NCBI GenBank assembly: GCA_033722555.1
Contig: JAWVYS010000004.1
Location: forward strand, 1-64,000
DNA from: Brumimicrobium sp033722555
Lineage (GTDB): Bacteria; Bacteroidota; Bacteroidia; Flavobacteriales_D; Crocinitomicaceae
Direction of reading: 5' to 3'
DNA: 64,000 nucleotides
Shown here: piece after piece, positions 26,640 through 36,619 of the stretch
Numbering within the stretch: the stretch's first letter is position 1
Layout of the letters: every line of letters starts with the position of its first letter
Notes under the pieces: generated by a model
The model's database searches: none
What the model saw: only the letters and a program-made list of their open reading frames with translations
Told to the model about the DNA's origin: nothing
Made by a program: the position numbers and the translations under genes

Positions 26640-28874
26640 ATGAAATTTTATAGCTTAATACTTCTATTTTTTATTCAAACCTTTGCTTTCTCTCAGGATG
26701 GAATTGCACCACTCACCACAAACCCTGAACTTTTTCATAAAGAAACAAACCGGGCAAAGGCCCTTGAGAATAGTTTTGACAGTACTTTCGTTTACATCAC
26801 AGACACTGTTTCCCTCCCGTTTTTTGATGAATTCTCCAGGGATAGGTTTCAGAAATACGATGCAGAATTTAGTGATCCCAACGTAACGGAACAACTTTTT
26901 TACAGCATGCTCGATGAAACTTCCTCATTGCCTCTTGCACCTGACACTGAATATTCGGATGTAAAAACCTATCGTTCAGAATACGATGCTTTCAGCGATA
27001 CAACCTACATCTATTTTTACGACTCCATTCGGTTCCTATACGACGACCTCAGTGCTTACCCCCCCAACCATACCCTCACCTTCGGATATCCACCCTTTAT
27101 CGTCTTCGACACACTTGACGGAACGGGAAATTTACCCGACACCATTTGGACCGCAGAACCCGCATTCACTCAGGATTCTGCCCGAATCTTTCTCGTGGAA
27201 ATAAACGATCCGGATAATCTATGGCTCAATGAAACAGCATATCACAATTATCGTTTCGCTGTAGAACCATGGTCGCTGGGAGTGGTAAGTTTTGATGGAC
27301 TCGACGCTTTCGGCAAACCTTACAGTTCCAATCAAAATGCCATAGGTACGGCAGACACCTTGTTCTCCAAACCAATTGACATGAGTACGGCTTCTATCGG
27401 AGATTCCGTATATTTCAGTTTTCTTTTTCAACGAGAAGGCTTTGGAGATATTCCGGAAAGTGATGACTCCCTCTTCGTAGATTTCTATTCTCCGATATCG
27501 GGTGAATGGACCAGGGTATGGCGAACAAACGGAGGTGCACTAACCGATTTTAAGGTTGCTCACATTCCTGTCACCGATCCGGATTATTTTCAAAAGGGTT
27601 TCAAATTCAGAATGATGAATTATGGTAATCAGGCCGGCGGAATCGATCATTTCCATGTGGACTATGTTCATTTACGACGTTTATCCGGTTATCAGGATAC
27701 GCTTTTCAAAGACTTTGCATTCGTTTATCCCATCTCTACCCTGTTGAAAGATTACACAAGCGTACCGTGGAAACATTACCGTAACAATCCTGCCGGAAAA
27801 ATGAATGATGCCGTTAAAATCGTTGTTCGAAACGGAAGTGAGTTGACTGAAAATAACCAGAACGGGAATGTCAGTGTTTACTACGACGGCAACCTGGAAG
27901 GATCTTTCGTCCTAAATGCATCAACCCTGTCGGGAGGAAATATTAATTACGCTCCGCGAACTACCTATACTTCTTTCCATGATTTTTCTACCGGATATAG
28001 TTTCGATGCTTCGTTACCCAATGATACTTCTGCTGTTTTTGACTGGGTAGGCAATGCAAGTGCTCAGTTCCCCAGTTATCCATTAAATGACTCCACATTC
28101 GGAACACAAGTGTTTGAAAATTACTACGCTTACGACGATGGAACGGCTGAAAAAGCCTACGGCGTTACGGGTGAACAGGCATTGCTGGCCTATCAATTCA
28201 ACGCTTATCAGCCCGACTCACTTGTGGCCATACAGATGCATTTCGTTCATTCTGTAGTGGATGTTTCCAATAACCTCTTTCTCTTGTCGGTTTGGGATGA
28301 CGCAGGAGGTGAACCGGGAAACCTGCTTTATGAAGATGAGTTCTTCCTTCCAAGACAGCCAAAATATACCAGTGCACGAAATAAATTCACTTATTATTAT
28401 TTCAAGGATACCGCAAAAGTAGCGGTCGGATCTACGTTTTATATTGGAATGCGCCAGATTGACGAAGAAAGGCTGAACATCGGAATGGACATGAACCATG
28501 ACTTTTCAGACAGAATTTTCTGGAGTGTTAACGGAGGAGCCGTATGGAATAATGCCAGTTTCCCGGGTGCTCTTATGATGCGCCCTGTTGTAACGAGTAA
28601 AATGGATTATTTACTGGGTCTTGAAAACCATACAGTAAAACGGGAAGAAACCGATTTCACTATTTACCCGAATCCTACCTCGAGTCAGTTTAGGGTCAGA
28701 ACAAGCAGAGAGCTTCAGGGTGAAATTCAAGTATATGACCTGAATGGCCGACTCATTAAAACTGAAAATATTCAACAGCCCGTAGATGTTAGTAATTTCG
28801 AGCCTGGAATTTACCTGGTATCCGTGTATGCAGAAGGGAAACTGTTAAAAACAAAAAAATTAGTCGTACAGTAG
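26640..28874 (+). CDS. Secreted T9SS cargo protein with C-terminal sorting domain
   Basis: The 744-aa protein has a Sec signal peptide (MKFYSLILLFFIQTFAFSQ) and ends in a type A T9SS sorting domain: FTIYPNPTSSQFRV, then VYDLNGRLIKTENIQ and FEPGIYLVSVYAEGKLLKTK. This targets it to the surface or medium through the type IX system. The middle is beta-rich and acidic without a catalytic motif I can name; it may be a surface adhesin or matrix protein. The start is 10 bases after the PASTA gene, and rluD follows after two bases, so the three are probably one operon. Confidence 0.88.
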   Translation: MKFYSLILLFFIQTFAFSQDGIAPLTTNPELFHKETNRAKALENSFDSTFVYITDTVSLPFFDEFSRDRFQKYDAEFSDPNVTEQLFYSMLDETSSLPLAPDTEYSDVKTYRSEYDAFSDTTYIYFYDSIRFLYDDLSAYPPNHTLTFGYPPFIVFDTLDGTGNLPDTIWTAEPAFTQDSARIFLVEINDPDNLWLNETAYHNYRFAVEPWSLGVVSFDGLDAFGKPYSSNQNAIGTADTLFSKPIDMSTASIGDSVYFSFLFQREGFGDIPESDDSLFVDFYSPISGEWTRVWRTNGGALTDFKVAHIPVTDPDYFQKGFKFRMMNYGNQAGGIDHFHVDYVHLRRLSGYQDTLFKDFAFVYPISTLLKDYTSVPWKHYRNNPAGKMNDAVKIVVRNGSELTENNQNGNVSVYYDGNLEGSFVLNASTLSGGNINYAPRTTYTSFHDFSTGYSFDASLPNDTSAVFDWVGNASAQFPSYPLNDSTFGTQVFENYYAYDDGTAEKAYGVTGEQALLAYQFNAYQPDSLVAIQMHFVHSVVDVSNNLFLLSVWDDAGGEPGNLLYEDEFFLPRQPKYTSARNKFTYYYFKDTAKVAVGSTFYIGMRQIDEERLNIGMDMNHDFSDRIFWSVNGGAVWNNASFPGALMMRPVVTSKMDYLLGLENHTVKREETDFTIYPNPTSSQFRVRTSRELQGEIQVYDLNGRLIKTENIQQPVDVSNFEPGIYLVSVYAEGKLLKTKKLVVQ

Positions 28875-28876
28875 AG

Positions 28877-29923
28877 ATGGAGAATTACAATCCGGGGGAG
28901 GATCATGACGAGGAAAATGATAACGAGGAACTTTACGAGCATTACAAAATAGTTGCGGATAAAGGTCAGGAAGTTTTACGGATAGATAAGTTTCTGCTTG
29001 ACAGGCTTCCGAACACCTCCCGAAACAAAATTCAGGTAGCAGCTAAAAATGGTAACATTCACGTAAACGGGAAAGCTGTTAAACAGAATTATAAAGTCAA
29101 ACCGAAGGATACGATTTCTGTTGTACTGCCTTATCCGGTGAGAGAAATAGAACTCATCCCCGAAGATATACCGCTCGAAATAGCTTATGAGGATGACACA
29201 GTAATAGTGGTCAACAAACCTTCTAATATCGTAGTTCATCCGGGTTATGGCAACTATACCGGCACCCTCGTAAATGCGCTGGTGTATCATTTTGAACAAC
29301 TTCCGAGCAAACCAAACGACTATTACGGCAGACCGGGTCTTGTACACAGATTGGATAAGCACACAACAGGCCTGATGGTTATTGCCAAAACAGAGGAAGC
29401 TCTGACGCATCTCGCCAAACAATTTTACGACCGTACCACGGAGAGAAGATACCATGCCCTCGTTTGGGGAGAGGTAGCAGAAGATGCGGGTAGAATAGAA
29501 GGAAATATTGGTCGCTCACTAAAGAACAGAAAAGTCATGACTGTTTTTCCCGAAGGCGACTATGGAAAACATGCTGTTACTCATTATAAAGTGCTGGAAA
29601 GACTTGGCTATGTCACCCTTGTCGAATGTAAACTGGAGACAGGCCGAACGCATCAGATACGGGCCCACATGAAACACATCGGCCATCCCTTGTTTAATGA
29701 CATGGAGTACGGTGGAGACAAAGTACTGAAAGGAACAACCTTCACAAAATACAAGCAGTTTATTGAGAATTGCTTTTCCCTGATCGATGGTCAGGCCTTA
29801 CATGCTAAAACCCTTGGGTTCGAACATCCCAAGACCAAGGAATATATGCGCTTTGATTCGGATCTTCCACAAGGATTCCAACAAATCCTGGAAAAATGGA
29901 GAAATTATCTTAGCGGACGATAA
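28877..29923 (+). CDS. rluD: RluD-family 23S rRNA pseudouridine synthase
   Basis: The 348-aa enzyme isomerises uridine to pseudouridine in rRNA. An S4 RNA-binding domain covers about residues 30-100 (LRIDKFLLDRLPNTSRNKIQ). The catalytic Asp is in the family motif GLVHRLDKHTTGLMVIAK, and CKLETGRTHQIRAHMKHIGHPL is the conserved substrate loop. Length and layout fit RluD rather than RluA (no S4) or RluB/RsuA. It begins two bases after the T9SS gene. Confidence 0.92.
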   Translation: MENYNPGEDHDEENDNEELYEHYKIVADKGQEVLRIDKFLLDRLPNTSRNKIQVAAKNGNIHVNGKAVKQNYKVKPKDTISVVLPYPVREIELIPEDIPLEIAYEDDTVIVVNKPSNIVVHPGYGNYTGTLVNALVYHFEQLPSKPNDYYGRPGLVHRLDKHTTGLMVIAKTEEALTHLAKQFYDRTTERRYHALVWGEVAEDAGRIEGNIGRSLKNRKVMTVFPEGDYGKHAVTHYKVLERLGYVTLVECKLETGRTHQIRAHMKHIGHPLFNDMEYGGDKVLKGTTFTKYKQFIENCFSLIDGQALHAKTLGFEHPKTKEYMRFDSDLPQGFQQILEKWRNYLSGR

Positions 29924-29931
29924 GCCCTTCA

Positions 29932-31095
29932 TTAATCTTTTCGGGACACCTGATTATCTCCTTTCGGTCCGTTTACCACATACATATTTTCAGGTACGTG
30001 TAAGGTTCTCTGAGGGAAAGGAATTGTAACACCGTGTTGTCTGAACAAGCGATCAATCTCAAAGCGAATATCCGATTTATGCAGTTCCACCTGCCAGGAC
30101 TGATCTGCCCAGAAAAGCAGTTGCATTTCAAGGGCGTTATCACCAAAATTTATCATTCTCACAATAACAGGCTCTGTTTTTTTTACTTCCGGGTGAGACA
30201 AAGCTGCTTGTTTCATCAGGTCTTTTACCAGCTCTGTGTCTGAACCATAGGCAACTCCCACGTTTATGATAAAGCGTGTAAGGTTTGATCCGAAACTCCA
30301 GTTCTCAATTTGCTCCTGAGTTAGTATTGAATTCGGTATAATTAACGTGTTTCCGTCGCGCGTTTCAATTTTAGTTGTCCGTACATTGATCTTTAACACC
30401 CTTGCTACCACTTCATGTTCCGTAATCGGATTTGGAACACGGATGATATCCCCTACCTTGATCGTTCCCTCAAAGAGCAACACTACGCCCGAGACCATGT
30501 CCTTAAAAATACCTTGCAAACCAAGACCAAGAGAAACAAAGAAAGCCGCGGAACCGGCGATTATAACGCTGAGATTTTCAAAGAGAAACTGCAGTGAAAT
30601 GATTATCGCGAAGGTGTAAACGATGTACTTGGCTAACTGAACATAAACAAAGCGACTCCCTTCATCAAAATCCTCGCTGTCCTTGAAGCGCTGATCCATA
30701 AAGATCCTGAACACGTTGATCGCAAAACGGCTGATGGCAAAAATGATTACGATGGTAATGAGATCCATAAAACTCAGGGAGAAGCCACCCTCGGTAATTT
30801 CAGGAATGATATCATGTTTTAAGAATTCGCGGAGGGAAATTTCATCGTTGTCAATGCGAAAAGCCTGAAAGGCAACGATAGCGGCAGTAAGGTAAAGCAG
30901 TTGATTCAGTACGCGAAACAAGGTGATTCGTGTTCCTTTGATCTTTAATTTGCGTTTTTTCAGGTGTCTCTTCAGGTATTTCTGGATCAGTTTGTGCAGA
31001 ATTATCGTGAATACAACCACGGCAATCCACACGATTACTGTCCATAAGGAGGCTTCATAAGGACCAACGGTAAAGTTTAATACTAAGAATGTCAT
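29932..31095 (-). CDS. Small-conductance mechanosensitive channel (MscS family)
   Basis: The 387-aa membrane protein should open under membrane tension and release solutes. Several N-terminal membrane helices precede the pore helix and the conserved block FFVSLGLGLQGIFKDMVSGVVLLFEGTIKVGDII, then the cytosolic beta domain (IPNSILTQEQIENWS). This pore and linker sequence is diagnostic of MscS. It converges with rluD and lies 11 bases after dnaG on its own strand. Confidence 0.92.
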   Translation of the reverse strand: MTFLVLNFTVGPYEASLWTVIVWIAVVVFTIILHKLIQKYLKRHLKKRKLKIKGTRITLFRVLNQLLYLTAAIVAFQAFRIDNDEISLREFLKHDIIPEITEGGFSLSFMDLITIVIIFAISRFAINVFRIFMDQRFKDSEDFDEGSRFVYVQLAKYIVYTFAIIISLQFLFENLSVIIAGSAAFFVSLGLGLQGIFKDMVSGVVLLFEGTIKVGDIIRVPNPITEHEVVARVLKINVRTTKIETRDGNTLIIPNSILTQEQIENWSFGSNLTRFIINVGVAYGSDTELVKDLMKQAALSHPEVKKTEPVIVRMINFGDNALEMQLLFWADQSWQVELHKSDIRFEIDRLFRQHGVTIPFPQRTLHVPENMYVVNGPKGDNQVSRKD

Positions 31096-31106
31096 TTTTC
31101 TATTGC

Positions 31107-33071
31107 TTAAATAATAATGCGCCCCAATTGCTGAGCAAACGTACCTTTAATTCTTTCCAACTGTATCTGTTCGCGAAGTAGATCATTGATTACGGCATCC
31201 TCCAATGGTTTATCCGCAGGTTTTAACTTTTCCCTGATTTCATTGATCCGCGCCATTATCTTGGCGTTTTTGAAAGCATAGATCGACTCCTTAACAGCCT
31301 GAGGAAGTTTATGGATTTCTTCGTTGGTGTCGATTCTGTAATCCAACAACCATTTACGGCTCAGTTCATATTTGGGAGAAAGTAGGTTGCTAACAAATTT
31401 AACGATGTCCTGATCCTCATGTCTTAGAAAATACGCTGCATCGTACAATATATTCTCCTCCAGTCCGGATCTGTATAAACCATAGATCTTTTCGAACAAG
31501 GGATTCTCAAAACTTAATTCATCCCTGTTTAATTCATAAACAATAAGTTCGGAAACACTGACCTCACAAAGTTCCTCTCCGGATCCTTGTTTATTCTTCG
31601 CTATTTCCAGTGCCCGTGTGCCGTAAAGTAGAAGTATTCTGATGAGATCAAACTCCTGCTCATAGAAACTGCGTGACTGCGTATCCTCTTGCGGAGTGAT
31701 CTTCATTTTTTCCTCAGCAACTTCTTCATCTATCTCTGCCGGGTATCCCGGACCGGAGGAATTCTTTCGGCGAATTTTATTCAGTTCGTTGATGAGCGTC
31801 TGCTCTTTGATCTCAAAACGGAGGGCAGTTTCCTTTATATAAACAGAGCGCGTTATACTGTCAGGTATCAAAGCGATGGAAGAAACGATCTCTTTGATCA
31901 GGGCAGCCCTTTTAATCGGATCTTTTTCTGCGTCGGTAAGTAAAATATCCGTTTTGAAGCTAACAAAATCCTGCTCTTGCTGATCGATATAGGTCTGTAA
32001 TTCCCCTGAACCCACTTTTCGCGCATAGGAATCAGGATCTTCCCCATCAGGAAACAAAAGCACCTTAACATTCATCCCTGCTTCAAGGATCAGGTCTATA
32101 CCGCGGAATGAAGCACGTATCCCGGCGGCATCACCGTCATACAGAACCGTAATATTCTGCGTATATCGCTGGATAAGTTTGATTTGGTCTTTGGTGAGTG
32201 CCGTACCCGAACTGGCAACAACATTTTCCACTCCCGACTGGTTCAGACTGATCACATCGGTATAACCTTCTACCAGGTAACATTTGTCGTGTTTTATTAT
32301 TTCACTCTTGGCGAAATAAATCCCGTAAAGAACCTTGCTCTTGTTGTAAAGTATGCTTTCGGGAGAATTAAAATATTTAGCAACCTTCGCTTCAGTCTGA
32401 AGGGTTCGGCCACCAAATCCCAACACCTTCCCTGAAACACCGTGGATCGGAAAGATGACACGGCCACTGAAAAAATCAAATTTGCGGTCATTTTTCGTTT
32501 TGGTTAATCCAAGTTTCTCGAGGTATTCTTGTTTAAACCCTTTCTCAAGCGCAGTTTCGGTCAGTGACTTTTCATTGCGCGGACAATAGCCCAACTGGAA
32601 TTTTTCAATGATATCCTTTCGGAATCCACGCTCCACGAAATAAGACAAGCCTATATTCTTCCCCTCCTCTGTTTCATGCAGGGTTTTAACGAAAAAATCT
32701 CTCGCAAAATCATTAATGATCTGAAGACTTTCTCTTTCAGTAAGCGCAGCCTGCTCTTCCTGAGTCATCGGCTTCTCTTCGGGCAGTTCAATTTTGTACC
32801 TGTCAGCAAGCCATTTCAGTGCCTCCGGGTAACTGAACTGTTCCAATTCCATCAGAAAAGAAACGACCGTCCCTCCTTTCCCACTGGAAAAGCATTTAAA
32901 GATTTGCTTGGCGGGACTCACCATGAACGAAGGCGTTCTCTCCTCCGTAAAAGGACTCAACCCTTTGAAATTAGAACCCGCTCTTTTCAACTGCACATAA
33001 TCCCCTATCACCTCCTCAATACGGGCGGTGTTCATTATTTCATCGATGATATGTGAAGGGATTCTGCTCAA
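31107..33071 (-). CDS. dnaG: DNA primase DnaG with degenerate zinc-binding domain
   Basis: DnaG makes RNA primers for replication. The 654-aa protein has the CHC2-type N-terminal domain, a TOPRIM domain (around residues 255-340, YLVEGYTDVISLNQSG and LYDGDAAGIRASFRGI) and a helicase-binding C-terminal part. In the zinc domain, the usual Cys-His-Cys-Cys ligands are Ser39, Thr42, Cys60 and Ser63 (GLSPFTEERTPSF and KCFSSGKGG), so three of four are lost. I recall similar loss in other Flavobacteriia, so the enzyme is likely functional. A lipoprotein gene lies directly upstream. Confidence 0.94.
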   Translation of the reverse strand: MSRIPSHIIDEIMNTARIEEVIGDYVQLKRAGSNFKGLSPFTEERTPSFMVSPAKQIFKCFSSGKGGTVVSFLMELEQFSYPEALKWLADRYKIELPEEKPMTQEEQAALTERESLQIINDFARDFFVKTLHETEEGKNIGLSYFVERGFRKDIIEKFQLGYCPRNEKSLTETALEKGFKQEYLEKLGLTKTKNDRKFDFFSGRVIFPIHGVSGKVLGFGGRTLQTEAKVAKYFNSPESILYNKSKVLYGIYFAKSEIIKHDKCYLVEGYTDVISLNQSGVENVVASSGTALTKDQIKLIQRYTQNITVLYDGDAAGIRASFRGIDLILEAGMNVKVLLFPDGEDPDSYARKVGSGELQTYIDQQEQDFVSFKTDILLTDAEKDPIKRAALIKEIVSSIALIPDSITRSVYIKETALRFEIKEQTLINELNKIRRKNSSGPGYPAEIDEEVAEEKMKITPQEDTQSRSFYEQEFDLIRILLLYGTRALEIAKNKQGSGEELCEVSVSELIVYELNRDELSFENPLFEKIYGLYRSGLEENILYDAAYFLRHEDQDIVKFVSNLLSPKYELSRKWLLDYRIDTNEEIHKLPQAVKESIYAFKNAKIMARINEIREKLKPADKPLEDAVINDLLREQIQLERIKGTFAQQLGRIII

Positions 33072-33485
33072 TTACTTCTCATCATAAAATTCACGCTGGA
33101 TAAGTGCTCCCTGTTCATCATAGAAACGCCATTCACCCACGCGCTCATCCATTACATATTCACCCCGATAATGCAGGGTGCCATTTGGGTGCTTAACAAT
33201 GATATGTCCATCTTTCTTACCTGCGGTATAGACGGTTACAGACAATTCTACACCTTGGGGAGAATACATTTTCCAGATACCATCCCGACGACCTTCTTTG
33301 TCTTTGCGTCCTTGTATTTTTATCTGCTTATGGCCGGGATACCATTCAGTATATCTTCCATTTTCGTCTTCAACGATCAAAGGTCTGGTGGCCGCAGCTT
33401 TATTTTCCGGATTATCATTTTCCTTTTCCCCGGAACAGGAAACGATAGCAACTCCAAGTAAGAACAGGATTAGAAAATATTTCAT
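33072..33485 (-). CDS. Lipoprotein with MORN-variant repeats
   Basis: The 137-aa protein has a lipoprotein signal (GVAIVSCSGE). Its C-terminal half is made of MORN-variant repeats of the form xGxWxxY/xGxxxxxxxYxxG: RRDGIWKMYSPQGVELSVT, KKDGHIIVKHPNGTLHYRG and ERVGEWRFYDEQGALIQRE. Such repeats form a beta-sheet surface and often serve structural or lipid-binding roles. It abuts dnaG with no intergenic base. Confidence 0.76.
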   Translation of the reverse strand: MKYFLILFLLGVAIVSCSGEKENDNPENKAAATRPLIVEDENGRYTEWYPGHKQIKIQGRKDKEGRRDGIWKMYSPQGVELSVTVYTAGKKDGHIIVKHPNGTLHYRGEYVMDERVGEWRFYDEQGALIQREFYDEK

Positions 33486-33573
33486 CGCTTTTTTTAATGT
33501 AAATTAATCTTAAACAGGAAATACAAAAATAGGAATTTATTCCCGACAATCCAGATACATATTTCAATCCCGA

Positions 33574-34953
33574 TCATGCCTCAAAAATCAGTCTTTTCAA
33601 CCGAACCCTCTCTTCCTGAAGGTCTTTAAGCATCTGTTTTCTATCTGTCATCAATAACATATATTGCCACTTATAACTGATGTGTTTAAGGTATCTCATG
33701 AACCAGTATGCAAAGATGCCGGTAAGAGGCATCAGGATAAAATAAAGCAACAGATCAAGCCCTTTGAAGCCGAAAAAATAATTTGCCGAAAATAAAAATG
33801 CCGCATAAGAGACAGGATACAAAACGATCCCCACCAATATCGCAAGGGGTGCATAATATTCGATGTCTTTGGAAAGTTTCGGAACCAGCCAATCCGTAAA
33901 AAGATACTGAAGTATGTTATGAAGTATTCCGAAGAAAGCTACAGGAAGAGCGATCAGAATAAACAGCACTGATGTAAATATCTGCCTGAAAAACATGGTA
34001 GATCTGAACCTCCTGTCGAGGAAATCAGCCTTGATCCGAAGTTTTTCCAGCTTCCAGCGCATTGATTTCACCTTTATCTTAATCTCCTCCAGCAGCCAGG
34101 GTTGAAGAATTTTTATTTCGTCTATACGGTCTTTGATCTCTTTCATCTGAGTTACCTCACCGCTCACTCCTTTGCGTCCTTTCCCGTTATACCTTGAGTT
34201 AAGTAAATCAAAAAGTGCGCTCATTAAATTCTCTTCCTCCTGTGTTTCCGTCGTTAATAAAACATGTTCGAGGCGTGTTCTGAACTGAGCGGTTAATTTT
34301 CTTGCAGCCGAAATCCCTTCTTTTTTATATTCCTCCAGATAATCAGTTACACCTCTGGGTTTATCGATATCGACGAGTATATTGCTTCGGAATTTTTCGG
34401 GATGTGAATAATTGATTCCTACGGCAACGACCTTTAATCCGAGGTTTCCCTGATTCAACAGTTCCGTTTCCAGTGCGATTCTGGCCGTTCCGGTCTTTAG
34501 TTTTCTCAAAACTCGTTCCTGATAACTCGTTCCTTCCGGAAAGATGAGTAAAGTCTTTCCTTCGGTGAGCACCTTGTAACATTCCGAAAGTGAATCTGTG
34601 TTGTCGACGCCCTCCGTCTTTCCTTCTCCCTGTCGGTTAATCGGGATCATGTTTAAACTACGGAGCATTTTTAGTTTAAATTTTGAGTCAAAAAGCGTTG
34701 CTTTCGCCATGTAGTAGATGGGCTGTTTGCAAATCATCCCGACAACCCACGCATCCATCAATGTATTTGGATGGTTTGCAATGATAATGAGCGGTCCTTT
34801 TTGCGGGAGGTTGTGTTTATTCTTGATTCGTATTTCCTTATAATACAAACGAATGCCAATGCCGAGAAAAAACTTTAAAATTCTGTAGAGCATCCCCAAG
34901 TTTTTTACAAGATAATTAAAAAAAGACTGAAGTGTCTTTTTGAGCACAAACAA
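33574..34953 (-). CDS. PlsC-like lysophospholipid acyltransferase with C-terminal membrane helices
   Basis: The 459-aa protein has the glycerolipid acyltransferase motifs: NHPNTLMDAWVV (the NHxxxxD catalytic motif) near residue 60 and LLIFPEGTSYQERV near residue 140. These enzymes add an acyl chain to lysophosphatidic acid or a similar acceptor at the inner membrane. After the catalytic part come a helical region and three or four membrane segments (about residues 320-430), which exceed a minimal PlsC. The acceptor is unknown. It is divergent from the SDR gene. Confidence 0.86.
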   Translation of the reverse strand: MFVLKKTLQSFFNYLVKNLGMLYRILKFFLGIGIRLYYKEIRIKNKHNLPQKGPLIIIANHPNTLMDAWVVGMICKQPIYYMAKATLFDSKFKLKMLRSLNMIPINRQGEGKTEGVDNTDSLSECYKVLTEGKTLLIFPEGTSYQERVLRKLKTGTARIALETELLNQGNLGLKVVAVGINYSHPEKFRSNILVDIDKPRGVTDYLEEYKKEGISAARKLTAQFRTRLEHVLLTTETQEEENLMSALFDLLNSRYNGKGRKGVSGEVTQMKEIKDRIDEIKILQPWLLEEIKIKVKSMRWKLEKLRIKADFLDRRFRSTMFFRQIFTSVLFILIALPVAFFGILHNILQYLFTDWLVPKLSKDIEYYAPLAILVGIVLYPVSYAAFLFSANYFFGFKGLDLLLYFILMPLTGIFAYWFMRYLKHISYKWQYMLLMTDRKQMLKDLQEERVRLKRLIFEA

Positions 34954-34987
34954 ATAATTGAAGAACCTGTTAATCTAAAAAAAATTT

Positions 34988-35668
34988 ATGAAAAAGCATT
35001 TGATAGTTGGGGGATCGGGAGGAATTGGTCAGGAAATAATAAACAACTTACCCAAGGAAGATAAAATAATCAATTTTGGTCGGTCGGAACTCAAAACGGA
35101 CAGGTCGGAAATTGATCACAGAAAACTGGATGTTCTTAACGATGAACTACCCGACCTCGAAGGTTTAAATTCCATCATCTATTTGCCCGGAACAATTAAC
35201 CTGAATACGATTTATAATTTGAAGGAAGAAGATTTTCTGACTGATTTCAAGGTAAACGTTCTCGGAGCTGTGCGCGTGATTAAGAAATACCACAGGGATC
35301 TTAAGAAAAACGGAGGAAGTATCGTGCTATTCAGCACCGTAGCAGTTAAGGTAGGTCTTCCCTTCCACAGTTCTGTCTCCGCGGCCAAAGCAGCAGTAGA
35401 AGGACTTGCCAAATCACTTGCCGCTGAACTGGCGCCTGATGTTCGGGTAAACTGTATCGCACCTACGGTAACGGACACCCCGCTGGCAAGTAAGATTCTC
35501 AAAAACGAGAAGTCTCAAAAATCAACGGAAGAACGTCATCCGCTTAAAAGATACCTGGAACCAAAAGAAGTTGCAAACCTTGCAGTGTACCTCACCGGCG
35601 ACCATGCCAAGGGAATGACCGGTCAAATCATCGGACTTGACGCAGGATTAGGTAGTCTACGCAGTTAA
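34988..35668 (+). CDS. Short-chain dehydrogenase/reductase lacking the catalytic Tyr
   Basis: The 226-aa protein has an SDR Rossmann fold: the glycine-rich GGSGGIGQ at residues 8-15, IVLFSTVAVKVG with the catalytic Ser position, and the C-terminal IGLDAGLGSLRS. The YxxxK motif reads VSAAK in FHSSVSAAKAAVEGLAKSL, so the catalytic Tyr is a Val while Lys is kept. It may be a non-standard reductase or a binding protein. It overlaps the convergent outer-membrane protein gene by four bases at the stop codons. Confidence 0.85.
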   Translation: MKKHLIVGGSGGIGQEIINNLPKEDKIINFGRSELKTDRSEIDHRKLDVLNDELPDLEGLNSIIYLPGTINLNTIYNLKEEDFLTDFKVNVLGAVRVIKKYHRDLKKNGGSIVLFSTVAVKVGLPFHSSVSAAKAAVEGLAKSLAAELAPDVRVNCIAPTVTDTPLASKILKNEKSQKSTEERHPLKRYLEPKEVANLAVYLTGDHAKGMTGQIIGLDAGLGSLRS

Positions 35669-36315
35669 TTTCCGAGCGAATAACTGAAATACAGGGTCAA
35701 CAAAGAAAAATACTGGCCCTTATCCAGCAATTTTCTGTGCCAGTCGCCCAGGATGAAATTGGATGGAGGATAAGCCAGTTGGGAGGCGTGCGCTCTGACA
35801 GGGATCAATGAGTTTTGATACGCCAGGTTGACACGGATTTTCTCCGTAAGCGGATAGGCCACCTGAAACTGAGCACCAAAATCAAACCGGTTAAAGATTC
35901 TCGGATCCTCGACAATGCCGAACTGCGTGCTTTCGCGTTGATTTATTTTCACTCCCAGGTAAGGGCCCGCAGCAAAATTGATTTTCCTGTATTCATAGCC
36001 CACCAGGAAAGGAGATTCGGCATAATTCACGCGAAGTCTGTAGGTATTGATGCTGTTCGAGCTCTTATAAATTCGCGATCCCTTCTGATTAAAGACCAGG
36101 CTGTAAGCAAGGTTCCACCGTTCGGAAAGATTCATTTGAATACCGGGACCTGCATAGGCACCGAACTGCACGAACCCATAAGCACCGTCTCCACTGATCT
36201 GACTGGCAGTGATTCCGCCGTGGATAAAGCCCCGGAATTTCGAACCCTGTGGCCTCACACTGAAGCTCATCAGGATTAAAAAGACCATCAAAAAGGGGAA
36301 ACGAATGTCCTGCAT
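35665..36315 (-). CDS. Putative outer-membrane beta-barrel protein (PorT-like size)
   Basis: The 216-aa product starts with a signal peptide (FLILMSFSVRPQG) and contains alternating hydrophobic/aromatic strands with GxY turns, for example FGAYAGPGIQMNLSERWN, FAAGPYLGVKIN and FDFGAQFQVAYPLT, ending in LLTLYFSYSLG. This pattern and length fit an eight-stranded outer-membrane barrel of the PorT/OmpA-like kind in Bacteroidota. Function is not predictable. Its stop overlaps that of the SDR gene. Confidence 0.72.
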   Translation of the reverse strand: MQDIRFPFLMVFLILMSFSVRPQGSKFRGFIHGGITASQISGDGAYGFVQFGAYAGPGIQMNLSERWNLAYSLVFNQKGSRIYKSSNSINTYRLRVNYAESPFLVGYEYRKINFAAGPYLGVKINQRESTQFGIVEDPRIFNRFDFGAQFQVAYPLTEKIRVNLAYQNSLIPVRAHASQLAYPPSNFILGDWHRKLLDKGQYFSLLTLYFSYSLGN

Positions 36316-36589
36316 AGGTTTACTTTGACGCTAAGATTGTAAAAATAGCAAATACCCCTATCCCCTTTTCACAATATTTAACGTATCACCCGGTTTACAA
36401 TTCGACCAAACAAGGGTTGAATAAAGTTCGTTTGGAAAACCATTGAAAATGGCGTGTTCAGGAAGTTTATGGACCACAGCCTGGGGAGAAAAATTATCTT
36501 TTTGAAAATAAAAGGATTAGAATGGACGCTGTTACGGGTGATTCACAGAGAATAAAATTACTTTAAGCGGTAATCTGTACTTAATGTAG

Positions 36590-36597
36590 TATCTTTG
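36590..36597 (+). promoter_or_regulatory. Promoter -7 box of the DEAD-box helicase gene
   Basis: TATCTTTG is an exact TAnnTTTG match 22 bases before the ATG. The preceding 300-base intergenic region (36316-36589) shows no gene and no clear -33 element. Confidence 0.58.
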
Positions 36598-36619
36598 CAC
36601 TCAATTTTTAAAATTTAGT

